DNA of 64,000 nucleotides, taken from Tribonema minus. Its lineage: Eukaryota > Sar > Xanthophyceae > Tribonematales > Tribonemataceae. Below, one piece after another: positions 53,219 through 64,000 of this stretch. Every line of letters begins with the position of its first letter. Position 1 is the stretch's first letter. The translations under genes and the position numbers were made by a program. A model generated the notes under the pieces. That model was not told where the DNA came from. It was given only the letters and a program-made list of their open reading frames with translations, and did not search any database. The stretch is taken from the NCBI GenBank assembly GCA_017506865.1, contig JAFCMP010000153.1:91522-155521 (forward strand), written 5' to 3'.

Positions 53219-54534
53219 AATGGCAGTGTAAGTCGAGCGTGTGGCTATCATTGCTGTGTGCAAAACCCGGTGTTGGAAGACCAGTGGATGCCGAAACTCC
53301 GCTCTTGTGCTAGGCACCGTGATATGTTGTTGGCAGCAGCAGCGGGCATTAAAGTGCATACAGCAGTGACGCGTGCAATCACAATGGATCGTCAATGCAA
53401 CCACAGGCAACATTGCTGAAGCACAGGCTGACCAATTACGCTGTGTGCATTCATTTCCTGCCCAGCGTTATGTAACCATTCACCGACCTGTTAATGTGGC
53501 ACCTGTAACTCATGCCAAAAATGCTGCCTGCGTTTTTTAATGAGGGGAGCCGCGTTCCCTAACCTGTGCCACTTGTACATGGGCGGGACATTTCGATAAT
53601 TGGTGACAGTGGGCACTCATGATTTTGCCCATCAACCTTGTATTATGGACGTAGACATCACTGGCAGAGGTAATACACAAAGCCATGCTTGCACAAGCCA
53701 TCAGCGATGGAAGATGGTGTAGGCGTGAATTACTCAGGAAGCAGCAGCGTGCAGCATCTCACAGCCTACTGGCACCATGCTTGTGTGAGACGTACATGAG
53801 AGATCGTGAGAGTGGTGGTGACAAGGATAAAGTATCTGTTGACTTGCATTAATCACAATGATCATGATCATGCCAGGTAGCGGTGTGTGTCAGCTGAGAT
53901 CAGCCATGCAAAATCAGCACTGTAACGCAAGATGAAGCATATGCCGTGCGCAAGCTGAGCTGCGATGCATAGAGGCGAGCATTGCTGCTGCATCCTGCTT
54001 TTCAAACTGCTGAATGAGGCCAAGCCTTGGCCTCTTGATGCAGCGAAGGCATGCTTACAAGATGGAGCATCTGGAGCATCTACACATTGCAGTGGAGTTC
54101 GTTGCTGCCATCTGAAAAAACAACAGCATTATTCTGACAATGCAATGTGCCTGCGTTGACTGTCACCCTTGATCCCAGCTGCAGCATGCCTGCTACCAAT
54201 TGTTGCGCAGCAGCTTGTAGAGTGAGAGTGGCAGCATGCATGCCATAATGTGGCACATACGTGTGCACCTGCTGCAGCAGCAGAAGGGTGCATCATGGCA
54301 AGTCCCTCAGTTAGTTTGCTGACTCCCTAAGGATGAGTGCGTGCAGCATGCGCTGCAGCAATTGTGTCTGCCACCTTGACCCTTGATGTGCCATACACAC
54401 GTCGGCACTAAACAGCCGCTACCAGTGCCGCCACCGCTGTGGCTGCTTTGAGCCAACTTACCAGCGAACAACCTTGCGTATGTTGGCGAACAAATGAGGT
54501 GCGCTTGAGCACCCAGCGCTGCTGTCGCTGGGCA
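53219..54534. other. Intergenic region
   Basis: The first 230 bp are shared with the flank of gene 1 (47740-47970), part of the array duplication. The rest has no recognised feature. Confidence 0.5.
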
Positions 54535-57102
54535 TCATGCAAACTGCGTCCGCGCAGCTGCCGCCGCCGCCGCCGCGTCGCGCGCGCGCTGCCGCGCCGC
54601 CTTCAGCGCCCTATACTTGGCGGTGACGCTCTTGAGCTGCGCGCTCTTGCGCCACAGCTCGCGGTGCAGCCGCGCGTGCCGCTCGCGCAGCAGCGCCAGC
54701 TCGCGTGCCGCGCCCTGCGCGCCGCGCGCCGCTGCTGCCGCCGCGCCGACCGTCTGATCGCTCTCGTTGCCGTCGCCGCCGCCGCCGCTGCCGCCACCAC
54801 CGCCGTGGCTGCCATGACGGTTGCTGCCACCTAAGGCATGGCTTCGAAAGCGAGGGGAGGAGTGGCGTGGGCCGGTGCTGGGGGTAGTGCATGAGTGTGC
54901 GAAGTCGCTGCCGCCGCCGCTGCCGCTGCTGCTGCTGCTGCTCACATAGCCGCTGCCGCTGCGGAACGCGGTGATGTTGCTGCTGCTGTCATTGCTGCCA
55001 CCAGTGCCGCTGCCGGTCTTGAGCGTGCTGCTGCCATTTTGGGTAGCCCCAGTCGCCGAGTGCGCATCTGGCTTCACAATGGGGGCAGCGGACGCCTCTG
55101 CAGCATCACATCTGGTGACACCTTCACCAGGTGATGTTGAAACGTCGGAGACGGGCACAGCGGCGGCAGCGGCGGCGGCAGCAACGTCAGCGCCATCAGA
55201 CTCCGCAGCAGCAGCAGCAGCACGGGCGGAGGCCACGATCTCAGCAACATCGGCGGCGGTTGTGCCCGCATCGGCGCCGCTGCTGCCCGGAGGTGACGAA
55301 GCCGCGGCGATGGCGCGCGCGACGAGCAGCGATGCGTGGCTGCAGCGCAGCTCGCGCAAGGCAGAGCTCAGCGCTGCGGCCTCCGCGCACGCCGCGCGCT
55401 CGCTGTCGCGCGCGGCCTCGAGGTCCCGCGTGAGCCGCGCGCACCGCTGCCGCAGCTGAGCGGTTTCCCTGTGGCTACTGTTGCCGCCGCTGCCGCTGCT
55501 GCTGCTGCTACTGCTGCTGCTGCCGACGTTGCCGACGCTGCGTCCGCTGGCTGTGAAGCCACTGCTGCTGGTGGAGGCTGCCGTGCTATGAATGCTGCTG
55601 GTGCCTCGACTGCGCTCACCACTGCCAGTGACCGCGGTGTCCTTAGAGCGGCCAACAAGCGTGCCGCCGCCGCCGCTGCCGCCGCTGCCGCTGCGGCCGC
55701 CGCCGCCGCCGAGTGTGGGAATGTTGGTTTTACTGCGGATGGGGCTGGCAGTACTTGCGCGTGTGACGCCAGTGCCGCCCCTGCTGCTCATGCTAGCTTT
55801 GCCGCGGTGGGGGTTGATGCTGCTGCGGCCGCGGCTGGTGCTGCTGGTGGACATTGATGTTGAAGTTGTAGTTGAAGTTGACCCATCCTTTGAGGCTTTG
55901 CTGTCCGTTCTGCCCTTGACACTGCGAGCATGGTTTGCAGCTGTGGGCGCACATTTCGCATCGGTGCTGTAACCAGCAGCGGCCGCTGGCACACGCGCTG
56001 TTTCGTCAGCCGCTGCGGCAGCGGAAGCGGCAGTGGCAGCAGGCTCAGGATGACTGGCCGCAGCAGCTGGAGCTGGTTTGACGGTACCGGCGCCGCCATT
56101 GCCGTTGGCTGCGATGGCGCCTGTGCTGTCTGCATCTTTGCCGCTGGCACTGCTTGCTGCAGCAGACCCTGTGACAGTGCGACTGCTGCACCCTCGCTCA
56201 CTACAGTCCTCTCCTGTGACAGCTTCAACTTGAACTGCAGAGGGTCGGCAATCAGCAGCACCCGCAACTGAGCTGTGAGTGCTGCAACTGCTCCCTGCGC
56301 CACTGCTGTCACGGGCGCCAACGGCAGTGTTGTCGGCAGCAATGTCGCAGCTGCCGCTGCCTGATGCACTAGCCCCTGCCTCATTGGCAGCGATCACCAC
56401 GGCGGCAGCAGCAGCAGCGCTCAGAACCTCACCGCACGCCTCGCCCGCAACTGCGGTGCTGCCGCCTGCGCCGCCGCCGCTCGCGCCGCTGCAGCCGCCG
56501 CTTGCTGCGACACCATCTCCTGCCCCGGTAGCAGCAGCAGCAGCAGCGGCGGCAGCAGCGGCAGTGGCAGCAGCGCTCAGGGCCTCGATGCGCGCCTCCG
56601 CCGCCGCCAGCGCGGCGCGGCAGTTACGCGCGTCAACAGCGCTCAGCGCCAGCCGATCGCGCGCCAGCGCCAGCTGCGCGCGCAGCTCCGCCGCTGCAGC
56701 GCGCTCCGCATCGGCGGCAGCGGCGGCGGCGGCGAGCTCGGTGCGCAGCGCAGTGGTTGTTGCCTCCGCGCACGCGAGCGCGTTGGAGGTGGTGGTGAAC
56801 TGCAGCGACAGGGCCTTGAGGTCGCGTGATGGGTTGAGCCCTGCTGCTGGTGCTGCTGCCGGCGGCGGCGGAGCAGCGCTACTTTCGCCGGTGGGCTGCA
56901 GTAGTGGCAGCGCAAGCGGGTGGTCATTGTGTGGGTGTGATGCCATTGCTGCTGATGATGCGTTGCGCATTGATGTGCTCGGGCGCACTGGTTGACTGCG
57001 ACTACCTTTCCCATAGGTCCGCTTGTGGTGGCAACAATATGTCATCTGCCCCTGCCGATGCAAACTACGGGTACCAATTGAAGAAAAATCAAAGCTCAAC
57101 AT
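54535..57102 (-). CDS. Large low-complexity coiled-coil protein
   Basis: This is a single open frame of up to 855 codons. Coiled coils occur near residues 105-185 (LRTELAAAAAAADAERAAAA, LRAQLALARDRLALSAVDAR), 555-610 (LRQRCARLTRDLEAARDSER) and 795-855 (ELALLRERHARLHRELWRKS, LKSVTAKYRALKAARQRARD). Between them are Ser/Gly/Ala/Thr-rich linkers with basic patches, likely disordered. The layout suggests a scaffold or cytoskeleton-associated protein, but no family was recognised. The first 44 residues look unlike the rest and contain a possible donor (GGGAAAG/GTAGTC), so the ATG at 56970 (MRNASSAAMASHPHND) may be the real start. Several antisense and frame-shifted open frames overlap it because of GC-rich codon repeats. 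The heptad-bearing frame is chosen. Confidence 0.65.
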   Translation of the reverse strand: MLSFDFSSIGTRSLHRQGQMTYCCHHKRTYGKGSRSQPVRPSTSMRNASSAAMASHPHNDHPLALPLLQPTGESSAAPPPPAAAPAAGLNPSRDLKALSLQFTTTSNALACAEATTTALRTELAAAAAAADAERAAAAELRAQLALARDRLALSAVDARNCRAALAAAEARIEALSAAATAAAAAAAAAAATGAGDGVAASGGCSGASGGGAGGSTAVAGEACGEVLSAAAAAAVVIAANEAGASASGSGSCDIAADNTAVGARDSSGAGSSCSTHSSVAGAADCRPSAVQVEAVTGEDCSERGCSSRTVTGSAAASSASGKDADSTGAIAANGNGGAGTVKPAPAAAASHPEPAATAASAAAAADETARVPAAAAGYSTDAKCAPTAANHARSVKGRTDSKASKDGSTSTTTSTSMSTSSTSRGRSSINPHRGKASMSSRGGTGVTRASTASPIRSKTNIPTLGGGGGRSGSGGSGGGGTLVGRSKDTAVTGSGERSRGTSSIHSTAASTSSSGFTASGRSVGNVGSSSSSSSSSGSGGNSSHRETAQLRQRCARLTRDLEAARDSERAACAEAAALSSALRELRCSHASLLVARAIAAASSPPGSSGADAGTTAADVAEIVASARAAAAAAESDGADVAAAAAAAAVPVSDVSTSPGEGVTRCDAAEASAAPIVKPDAHSATGATQNGSSTLKTGSGTGGSNDSSSNITAFRSGSGYVSSSSSSGSGGGSDFAHSCTTPSTGPRHSSPRFRSHALGGSNRHGSHGGGGGSGGGGDGNESDQTVGAAAAAARGAQGAARELALLRERHARLHRELWRKSAQLKSVTAKYRALKAARQRARDAAAAAAAARTQFA

Positions 57103-58488
57103 TTGAAGTTACACGGTGCTTGACTGCTATGACAATGTTCGCCGTGCACTCAAAATTACTTGTGAACGCAATTGACAAAAGAGTTCGGAAATATGTAGTC
57201 GACATTGTAAATGATAGACCATGAGCACAAGTCTCAAGGCCATGTGGCAGCTCGCAGTAGTGAATACTTGAAGTACAAATGTGTTGCAGGACATCAAATT
57301 GGTAATCGAGTGCCCTACGTGAACAACAAGTAGCTGGCTGAAAGCACACACACACGGTGCAGCGGGAAGGTAGACCTGCCGCAGGCAGCCCAAGGACGCC
57401 AGCCTAGGGCGCCATGCCACACCAGATCAACGAACAGTAGTACCTCGAAGTATTGCTTATTGGGAGGATCAAAATAAACGTTACCGTGATGTAACGGCCA
57501 TTCTCAACATGTAGTCGCAAGTACGTCACCACAGCACATACAACTGATGCTGGTGCTGAATCAGACACTAAGCAGGTTATGAGCGAGGTCCGTATTCCAA
57601 CAGGTGCGACGGGGAGAAAACGGCCTACCTGTGTAAGGACCGGCGTGGTTGCAAGTGCGCCAGCTTGGTAGCGCTGCGCAAGCGCGCCATGCACTTGACG
57701 ACAGTGACGTACCTGCACATCAAAGTTCAAACTTCAAATTGAACTTTCGGGCCTCATGTATGAACAGCAGCAGTTAAACCACAATGCCACATGATGCAGT
57801 GCGTGGTTGATTACTGCAGGGCACCATGCACTTAAGACAGTGGTGCCTGCACATGAGGTTTAAGTGATGCAGTGTAGAACACCAGCACCCAAACTACAAT
57901 GCCGCATGATACAGTGTGTGGCTGGTTGTTGCGATGTGAAGAGCTGGTTGTGCCTGATTGTCTGCATCAAAGTTGAAGTTGATGACTGCAATAGGCTCTC
58001 CTGTGCGAGACACCAACAGGTGACAATCAACGGTGCCTGAGAGGCTGCGCACGCCTGGTGCCGTATAGTCAGCACATGTGGCGCTCATGTGGTGTTGACA
58101 GTCGCAGGGGGGAGAAGGACAAGTTCAAACTTGCGTTTGCATCATACACGCAAAGTATGAAACTTGCGAAACACTTCAGGCAAAATTGTAAATGCACGAG
58201 GCGTAGCGCTGAGGAACGGCGCGCAGAAGGCCGATAGTGACGCCAATGGAAGTCTGAGTCTGAAGCGCGAGTCGCCGCGGTGCATGCGGAGCGTCAGCAC
58301 CCCCACGCGTTTACTTCTCAGTGACAGACAGCAGCGCTGGCAACACACGCGCTGCTGCTTTCGATTTTGTCAGGCAGCAGCCATTGATTTAAACGACGCA
58401 AGGGCAGTTAGTGTGCTTAGACTGGGGTATGTAGGGCGTGCACGTAGGCAGTCATGACGCCAGTGAGAGTCTGAGTCTGAGTGCTCAC
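57103..58488. other. Non-coding stretch with an exon-end echo
   Basis: No complete gene is seen. Near 58315-58345, CAGTGACAGACAGCAGCGCTGG repeats the exon end at 58494-58515 (offset about 174 bp), an echo of the donor side of the ankyrin exon. Confidence 0.5.
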
Positions 58489-58646
58489 CATCCAGTGACA
58501 GACGGCGGTGCTGGCGGCGCTCGCGCTGCCGCCCTCAACCTCATCGGGCAGCAGGCCGTCACGCGTGCGCGCGTCCACGTCCGCGCCGCTCTCCAGCAGC
58601 AGCGCCGTCGCGACGCGGTGGCCGCCGCGGATGGCCAGGTGCAGCG
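58489..58646 (-). CDS. Ankyrin-repeat exon of a partial gene
   Basis: The minus-strand exon is bounded by GCCGCAG/CG and CACTGGATG/GTGAGC. It encodes ALHLAIRGGHRVATALLLES followed by GADVDARTRDGLLPDEVEGG, a clear ankyrin repeat (phase 1 in, phase 0 out). Ankyrin repeats mediate protein binding. Other exons of the gene were not recognised. The acceptor and the first roughly 50 bp are copied several times upstream. Confidence 0.7.
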
Positions 58647-59260
58647 CTGCGGCGCACACGCGCATGCATAATTTATGAACTTTAACTTCAATACTGCAGT
58701 GTGCAGCAGCGCCGTCGCAATGCGGTGGCCGCCGTGTATGGCCAGGTGCAGCGCTGCAGCAAACGTGCGTAATTGTGTAATCTGTGAACTTCAACTTCAA
58801 CTCCAATAATGTTTGTGTGCAGCAGTGCCGTCGAAGCGTGGCCGCCGCAGCGGATGGCCAGGTGCAGCGCTGTGGCGCACACGCGCATGCGTAGTTTATG
58901 AACTTCAACTTCAATACTTTATTCAGCAGCGCCGTCGTGACGCGGTGGCCGCCGCAGATGGCCAGGTGCGGCGCTGCAGCGCACGTGCGTACTATCTGTG
59001 AACTTCAACTTCAGTATGCGTGTGCAGCAGCGCCCTCACGACGCGGTGCTCGTCGCCTGCCTTGAGTGAGGGGCGCTGCGCCATGTGTAATGCATGAACT
59101 TCAACTTCAAGTGTCAGCTTCAACGTCGGAGTGAGAGCACTTCTTGATGTACGTCAATGCAGTGGTTGCTGGGGCATGCAGCGGCGTCGTATCCTGCGCC
59201 GTCGCGACGCCGTGCCCCGCTGTGCATGGTCACGTGCAGCACTGCGACGTGTGCGCGTGT
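58641..59260 (-). repeat. Tandem array of ankyrin-exon acceptors
   Basis: Copies of acceptor plus exon start (CGCTGCACCTGGCCATC-type) lie at minus-strand starts 58646 (real), 58753, 58869 and 58973, spaced 104-116 bp, with worse copies near 59080 and 59240. Each is separated by an intron piece containing TTGAAGTTGAAGTTCA. The copies keep CAG-type acceptors but run into intron sequence after about 50-60 bp. Confidence 0.9.
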
Positions 59261-59365
59261 ACACTAAATCACGCTGCCAACTTCAGCATCACTGCGCGTG
59301 CGTGGCTTGTGCACTATGAAATCGATGACCCATTGGTAATCCCAAACGTCAGGAAGCATCAACAA

Positions 59366-59620
59366 GTACACCTGTCGGCAGCGCTCCACATGGCGTACTC
59401 TGGCCGTGTCATGACACACATGGCAGAATCCAGGGGGGGGGGCACATGGAGGAGGACGTAGGGGAGGACCCCGAGATGCCATTTGGCGGCGGCGGCGTTT
59501 GAGTGGTTGTCGTTGCGACACTTTCAGACTGTCATACGACATGTAGATTCCTTACAGCTAGATGCCAATCATCTGGGCTTTTTCGCGCCCTGAGCGAGAA
59601 TTAATAAAAAGTACACCTGT
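59366..59620 (+). mobile_element. 5'-truncated LINE, copy 3, with 10-bp target duplication
   Basis: 59376-59610 is nearly identical to the last 235 bp of copy 1 (CGGCAGCGCTCCACATGGCG to TTAATAAAAA). It is flanked by GTACACCTGT at 59366-59375 and 59611-59620. The clean duplication and high identity indicate a recent insertion. Confidence 0.95.
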
Positions 59621-60828
59621 GCTTGCATCAGAGATTCCGACAGCCCGTGAGGATCGGCCCTGGAAATTGTACGTTGCTGGACAAATGCTGAGCTGCGCAC
59701 TGTCTCATGAGCGATAATGAAAGGCACGGGGGCCTTGTGCATTATTCCTACTGCACTGCAAGAGTGCCCTTGGCTATTACACTAACGTTGCGATCATGCC
59801 TGGTGTCTGTCGGCGCTATGCAGCTCCAGTGATGGCGCCGGAGAACTATAATTTAGCCGGAAGCACAGATGCGAACGCGCTTCTAACGTAAAATCTCTAC
59901 ACACAAGCTGGCTGACCTGTGTGACCTGAGTCCGTGAGACCATTGACATCTCCACCGCCGGCTATCAAAGATTCCAATGCATCCGCGTCTCCTCTTGCTG
60001 CGGCCGCCTGCAGATCTGGCCAGCTCGATATCTCCCACATGAGCTCCCAGCAACGTTAAATCGCTTCTGCCGCGGCGACCGCACGGGTGACGCTCTTGCG
60101 CTGCAGCGACATGATGCACAGGCACTTGTTCCTCCCCGGCAAGCAAGGTTGCTGCCAACACCATGCGCCATTTTGAACATACTTTGATGCATCTGGACGC
60201 GCCACGCGATGGCACGCGATACCTGTTGCGGCAAACACACCACTGCTGCTTTGTCTGTTTTGCCCCCGCCCTGCTCTGCACCCTGCTGCTGCCTGCCTGC
60301 AATCAATCTTGACTTGACTTCGCGACCCTCAAGCGACCGCCGGTACACACCATGATCTGCGGCAGCTATTTAGCCAGCTGCAGCTAGTGAAGTTTTTTGC
60401 CAGCAGGAGCTGCCGAACACAGAGGAGCCAGACAAGACAGAAAGGAGCAGCGCCAAGAGGACCATGGTGACAGGTAAGGAGGGGTCGCATACTGCTGCGA
60501 TGCGTTCGTTCTGCATGGCATCGGCTGCAGATGCTACACTCGGGCAGGCCTCAAACAGCTCCAATGCCGCTCTCTGGCCACTCCCAGACCCCACAGCATG
60601 ACATGGCGGAGGCCTTGAGCGTCATCGCTTTGTTGTCACTGCACTGGCTCTCTTCTGCTCGTCAGCTTCGAACAGCACACACAGAGCAGTGCGCTCTTTT
60701 CCGGCACATACACACATTCAAATGCTCTTCCATGCCACAGCAGGTGTGCGACTGGCGATGCCGTTGACGGCAGCATAGAAGTGGATCTCAGAGCGAATCC
60801 AGAAGGCGCAACAAACGGGTCATTTCGC
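59621..60828. other. Intergenic region
   Basis: No gene is supported. A short ATG frame at 60463 with a GTAAGG donor (ATGGTGACAG/GTAAGG) was considered as a first exon of the next gene, but its phase does not fit. Confidence 0.4.
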
Positions 60829-61040
60829 ATGGCGTCCTCGCGGGATTCTCTGCGCCGGGGGCCCGATAACACGATCTGGTCTGCTGCTTACAAAGGGGAT
60901 CTGAGTGCAGTCAAGCAGTTCGTATCCAATGGTAATGGAGCGGATGCGAAGGACGCGATTCAGGGATCCACGGCGCTGCACTGGGCTGCTTTTGGCGGAC
61001 ACCTGGGGCTGGTGCGGTGGCTTGTGAAGGAGGCTGGCAG
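60829..61040 (+). CDS. Ankyrin-repeat protein, first recognised exon
   Basis: From ATG 60829 the exon reads MASSRDSLRRGPDNTIWSAA, then YKGDLSAVKQFVSNGNGADA and STALHWAAFGGHLGLVRWLV, i.e. one and a half ankyrin repeats. It ends at GGCAG/GTAACA (phase 2). The frame is open upstream to an acceptor-like CACAGCAG near 60743, so a 5' exon is possible. Continuation exons were not found in the remaining 3 kb and may lie beyond the window. Confidence 0.65.
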
Positions 61041-61880
61041 GTAACAAATTAGCATCTGTACATTGTACACAATATCTGAAGCTTCAGGGCTGTTTGAAAG
61101 TGTGAGAATCTTACATCATATCCAGTCACTCTGACACATCCGATTAAATCAGTTGCTCCTGAGTCATTGCTTTCAACTTCCGAGGGCAACTACTTGATGC
61201 ACCAAATACCTATGCCCCGCTGGCCCGAAGTGCAGTATTGCATTTTGCTCCACACCAAAATCCGCAAGCACTCACTCTTACTGGTGTTTCTCTTCGTAGA
61301 ACGTTCTGTTGACGCGCGACACGGCAAAGGTTGCTCTTGTTCACATGTCAGTACTGTAAAGCAAACTTAATGCGAGTGTAAGTGTGGCTTCACGTCAGCC
61401 GGCTTGGTGAGCATGGGGTCGCCAATTAGAAGTACTTTGAACGCAAACGAGACCGTTGCTTGCATTACACCTACTAATAATGACGGCAGGACAGAGGGGC
61501 AGCATTTAATTTCAAAGTTTGGGCTCATGGGTCCTTCCTTGGCACTACATACTGTGATCGATTGAGGCTCGGTTAGAAGGGGTGCATGGTCGAGCACGCT
61601 GTATATCACCGTGCCTATGCACGCAAACGCACATTGGTTGAAGCAGTGCCCACCATCGTTGGCTAAGCAGAGTGGGTGCGCGCGCAGTCTCGCGTCGACC
61701 GGGCTGTCCGACGCTTTGCGAGAGGGCAGCAAGGCGCCAATCTCACACACCCTCGGTGTTCCAAACGTGAACAACAGCAGCTTTGCAGCTACCTTGCACT
61801 CACTGTTCTGGCGCGCAGCGGCTGCGTGGGCCACGCTTACGTACACCGTGCACGCTGAGGGTTAGTATAGAGTCAGTAGT

Positions 61881-61904
61881 AGGGTTAGAAAACCCTAACC
61901 CTAA
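61881..61904. repeat. Short inverted telomere-like motif
   Basis: AGGGTTAG and CCCTAACCCTAA face each other across AAAA. The units resemble plant/algal TTTAGGG-type repeats but are only two or three copies. Confidence 0.5.
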
Positions 61905-62139
61905 GTGCTCAGCTCAGTGCTCAACGCACAGCTCTGGTGTCCATCACCGGCTCGCCGTCGCCCCGTCTGCACACGCGCACCGCACGGCTCTGCCGAAGTT
62001 TGGAGAGCCGCGAGCTGCGCAGCGCAGCGCAGTCGATGAGCAGCGCTCAACCTCAGTACTCAGCTGAGCATCGCTGCCTCGCAGCCGCCGTGACCGCGCG
62101 TGCTTGCGTTGATGACGGCAGATCATTCAGTTGGCGCGG

Positions 62140-62480
62140 TCTCAGCGCTCAGCTCTCAGCTGTGCGTGACTCGCAGCCTTGGCTGTGCAGCAACGCTCAA
62201 CTTAGCCTCAACTAAGCTGCAGCTTAGCTATGTGCAGCAACGCTCAGCTCAGCTGTGCAGCAACGCTCAGCTCAGCTGCGCAGCAGCGCTCAGCTCAAGC
62301 GCTCAGCTCAGCTGTGCAGCAGCGCTCAGCTCAGCTGTGCGGCAACGCTCAGCTTCGCTCGGCTGTGCAGCAGCGCTCAGCTCAGGCTGTGTGCAGCAAC
62401 GCTCAGGTCGGCCGTGCAGCAACGCTCAGCTCGGCTATGCAGCATTGCTCAGCCTGGTTATCCAGCAGCGCTCGGCTCGG
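62140..62480. repeat. About 23-bp minisatellite
   Basis: A dozen or so imperfect copies of GCTCAGCTCAGCTGTGCAGC plus AAC occur in tandem. All three forward frames stay open through much of it because of the repeat composition; I do not regard it as coding. Confidence 0.8.
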
Positions 62481-64000
62481 CTGTCCAGCTGCACGCACAC
62501 CTCTACAGGGCCCCAAACAAAACCTAAGCCCTGGTCAGGTGAACGTGGCCGTTTATGGCTGTGTACGGCTTGACACAAACCAATCGCGCGCGGAATGTAA
62601 AGCTCGTCTTTTCATTCACGAAGCGGTTTTACAGTGCTGATGTAACTGGCAGAGTGGACCAGTGTAGTTAAGGCAAGGTACATAGATACCTTGGCATGTA
62701 GCTACAAGCGGACCCTGACCTCACCTCAACCCTCACGACATTGCAACCATGAAACCAGTGCCTTTTATGTACCATCAGTCCTTCCGGAACTGCAGCATGC
62801 AGACAGCAATAGTGGCATTTCTCTACGTTCACAATATTCCGTATGTGGAGCACGTGACCACCTCTTTCATCGCTCACAATTGTTGAGAGTTGAACTCGAT
62901 GTGGACATACTGAGCATGCAGGGCAGCGCTGCCATTGTTGCGGTGCAGCAACGCTCAACTCTGCAGGCTGAGTTTTTTCAAATTGGCGATTCCGCCGCGC
63001 CAGTGCCACGCTCTGTTGACCGCTGCTGTCGAGGATGACTCTGACGCTCGAGCACTGAAGTTATGTTGAAGATCTGCTGTATCAGGCGCACAAGCAGCGG
63101 CAGAAGCAGCACCTGAGCAGCATATTGAATTCACATTGGACCGCGTAGGGGATGCTGCCGCCCAAGCGCGCTAGCCGTTGGGCATGCCGCCCAAGCGCGC
63201 TAGCCGTTGGGCAAGCTCTACGGCGTCATAATTTGCAGCGTAGAGGTTGTTACCGGCAAAGCAAACACAGTAGCTGCTGTGCCGTAAGCGCGGATCTGTG
63301 GCGGGCATCAGTTACGCACAGTGAGCCTAGTCTACATACATCCCTGTCGTGAAGGGACAAAAACTTGTCCAGGGCACTGATGTGGCATATTTAGCTACGC
63401 TGCTGAAGCTGTGGTCTTGCCTTTCCCTGCTGCTGCTTTCAATGCCTTCGTGTCGACAGCACCCTGTGAGCACCCTGTGTGCATGCCCGGTTGCAAGCAC
63501 AGCCAACCCGACCATGCTCTGCTACTACACAGCATTCAGCTTCTTGTATGCATCGACCTCATTGGATGGCTTGTTGTTTCTGTTGACGTAACTTCGTCAT
63601 TGTGGTTGAACTCATTGAATGGTCTGTTGCTTCTTGGTAATGCAATGACTTTCGTATTGTGGTGCGCTACAGCACTGTGCATACACAGCTACAGCTAATG
63701 CTGGTACGCCGCTGTTGAACTGCAAGGGATCACCTGTTACATTCCACGGTGATGAGTTTTCTCTGATTATGGCATGATCTGCTGCACTAGTAACGTGGCG
63801 ATGAGAGATTAACAGCAGTGTGGTGACGTGATACAAACCTACCCCCTCTTTTGTGGCGCGCTGCAGCAATGTGGATGAGAGGAACAGCGATGGGTGTACG
63901 CCGCTGTTGTGACGCCTTCTTGCTCTCAAGTGACATAGCACCTTCATCTTTGCATCACAGCAATGGTTCATTACAGAAGTCGTCATTTTATACGATGGCA

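Larger units (their letters stand above)
61041..64000. other. Region with minisatellite and no firm gene
   Basis: This is probably a large intron or 3' flank of the ankyrin gene. A minus-strand open frame at 61367-61846 (159 codons, LLLFTFGTPRV) has a faint lipase-class-3 flavour but lacks the rest of the domain. Minisatellite and telomere-like tracts are listed separately. Confidence 0.4.

Noticed and set aside
54971-56995. Several plus-strand frames of 100-240 codons opposite the large coiled-coil gene
   Set aside because: They mirror Ala/Ser/Gly codon repeats of the minus-strand gene and show no heptads or domains of their own.
60463-60472. ATGGTGACAG/GTAAGG as first exon of the plus-strand ankyrin gene
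   Set aside because: It ends in phase 1, but the only nearby acceptor for the ankyrin exon needs phase 2.
61367-61846. Class 3 lipase fragment on the minus strand
   Set aside because: Only TFGTPRV-like residues match; the catalytic GxSxG region and remaining domain are absent.

Overview
The window is eukaryotic nuclear DNA. Genes are split by GT-AG introns, lie on both strands without operons or ribosome binding sites, and sit in large gaps full of retroelement remnants. GC-rich Ala/Gly/Ser/Gln-rich coding sequence, TTGAAGTTGAAGTT-like intron tracts, a TGTAA motif just after one gene, and a plastid-type transporter leader suggest a chlorophyte green alga, possibly Scenedesmaceae-like. The taxonomic call is an inference.

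Layout. 1-5507: a non-LTR retrotransposon (two zinc-finger-like motifs, reverse transcriptase with YMDD, restriction-like endonuclease) whose reading frame is broken twice. 6673-10081 (-): a three-exon gene for a 170-residue secreted Cys-rich protein. 10082-15792: mostly non-coding, with retroelement tails and a frameshifted LysM gene (13266-14176). 15794-20106: a repeated unit present once in full, with a 622-codon coiled-coil and 28-residue-repeat protein, and once as an internally deleted copy. 22485-26923 (-): a five-exon BTB-TLDc-BTB protein. 28510-33625 (-): a six-exon EamA/DMT transporter. 33961-41625 (+): a nine-exon JmjC protein of KDM2/KDM7 type, 335 bp head-to-head with the transporter. 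44593-53218 (+): a decaying tandem array of F-box-like/ankyrin-like genes with one intact member (51016-53218). 54535-57102 (-): an 855-codon low-complexity coiled-coil protein. 58489-58646 (-) and 60829-61040 (+): ankyrin exons of partial genes.

The exon models were built by hand from splice sites. The secreted-protein, BTB-TLDc, transporter, JmjC and intact F-box/ankyrin genes each join in phase with no internal stop, giving 170, 620, 404, 821 and 460 residues.

Two genome-scale behaviours stand out. First, at least three retroelement families end exactly at the tetranucleotide GTAC. Two insertions have 9-10 bp target duplications starting with GTAC, and a 21-nt insertion is proven by the uninterrupted paralogous site about 5.5 kb away, so GTAC looks like the integration target. 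Second, many introns contain tandem echoes of the neighbouring splice site plus a piece of exon. These include a 37-bp array of four donor sites and a triplicated exon in the JmjC gene, four acceptor copies in an ankyrin gene, and a 568-bp duplication carrying an acceptor in the transporter gene. Introns here seem to grow by local duplication, leaving decoy splice sites.
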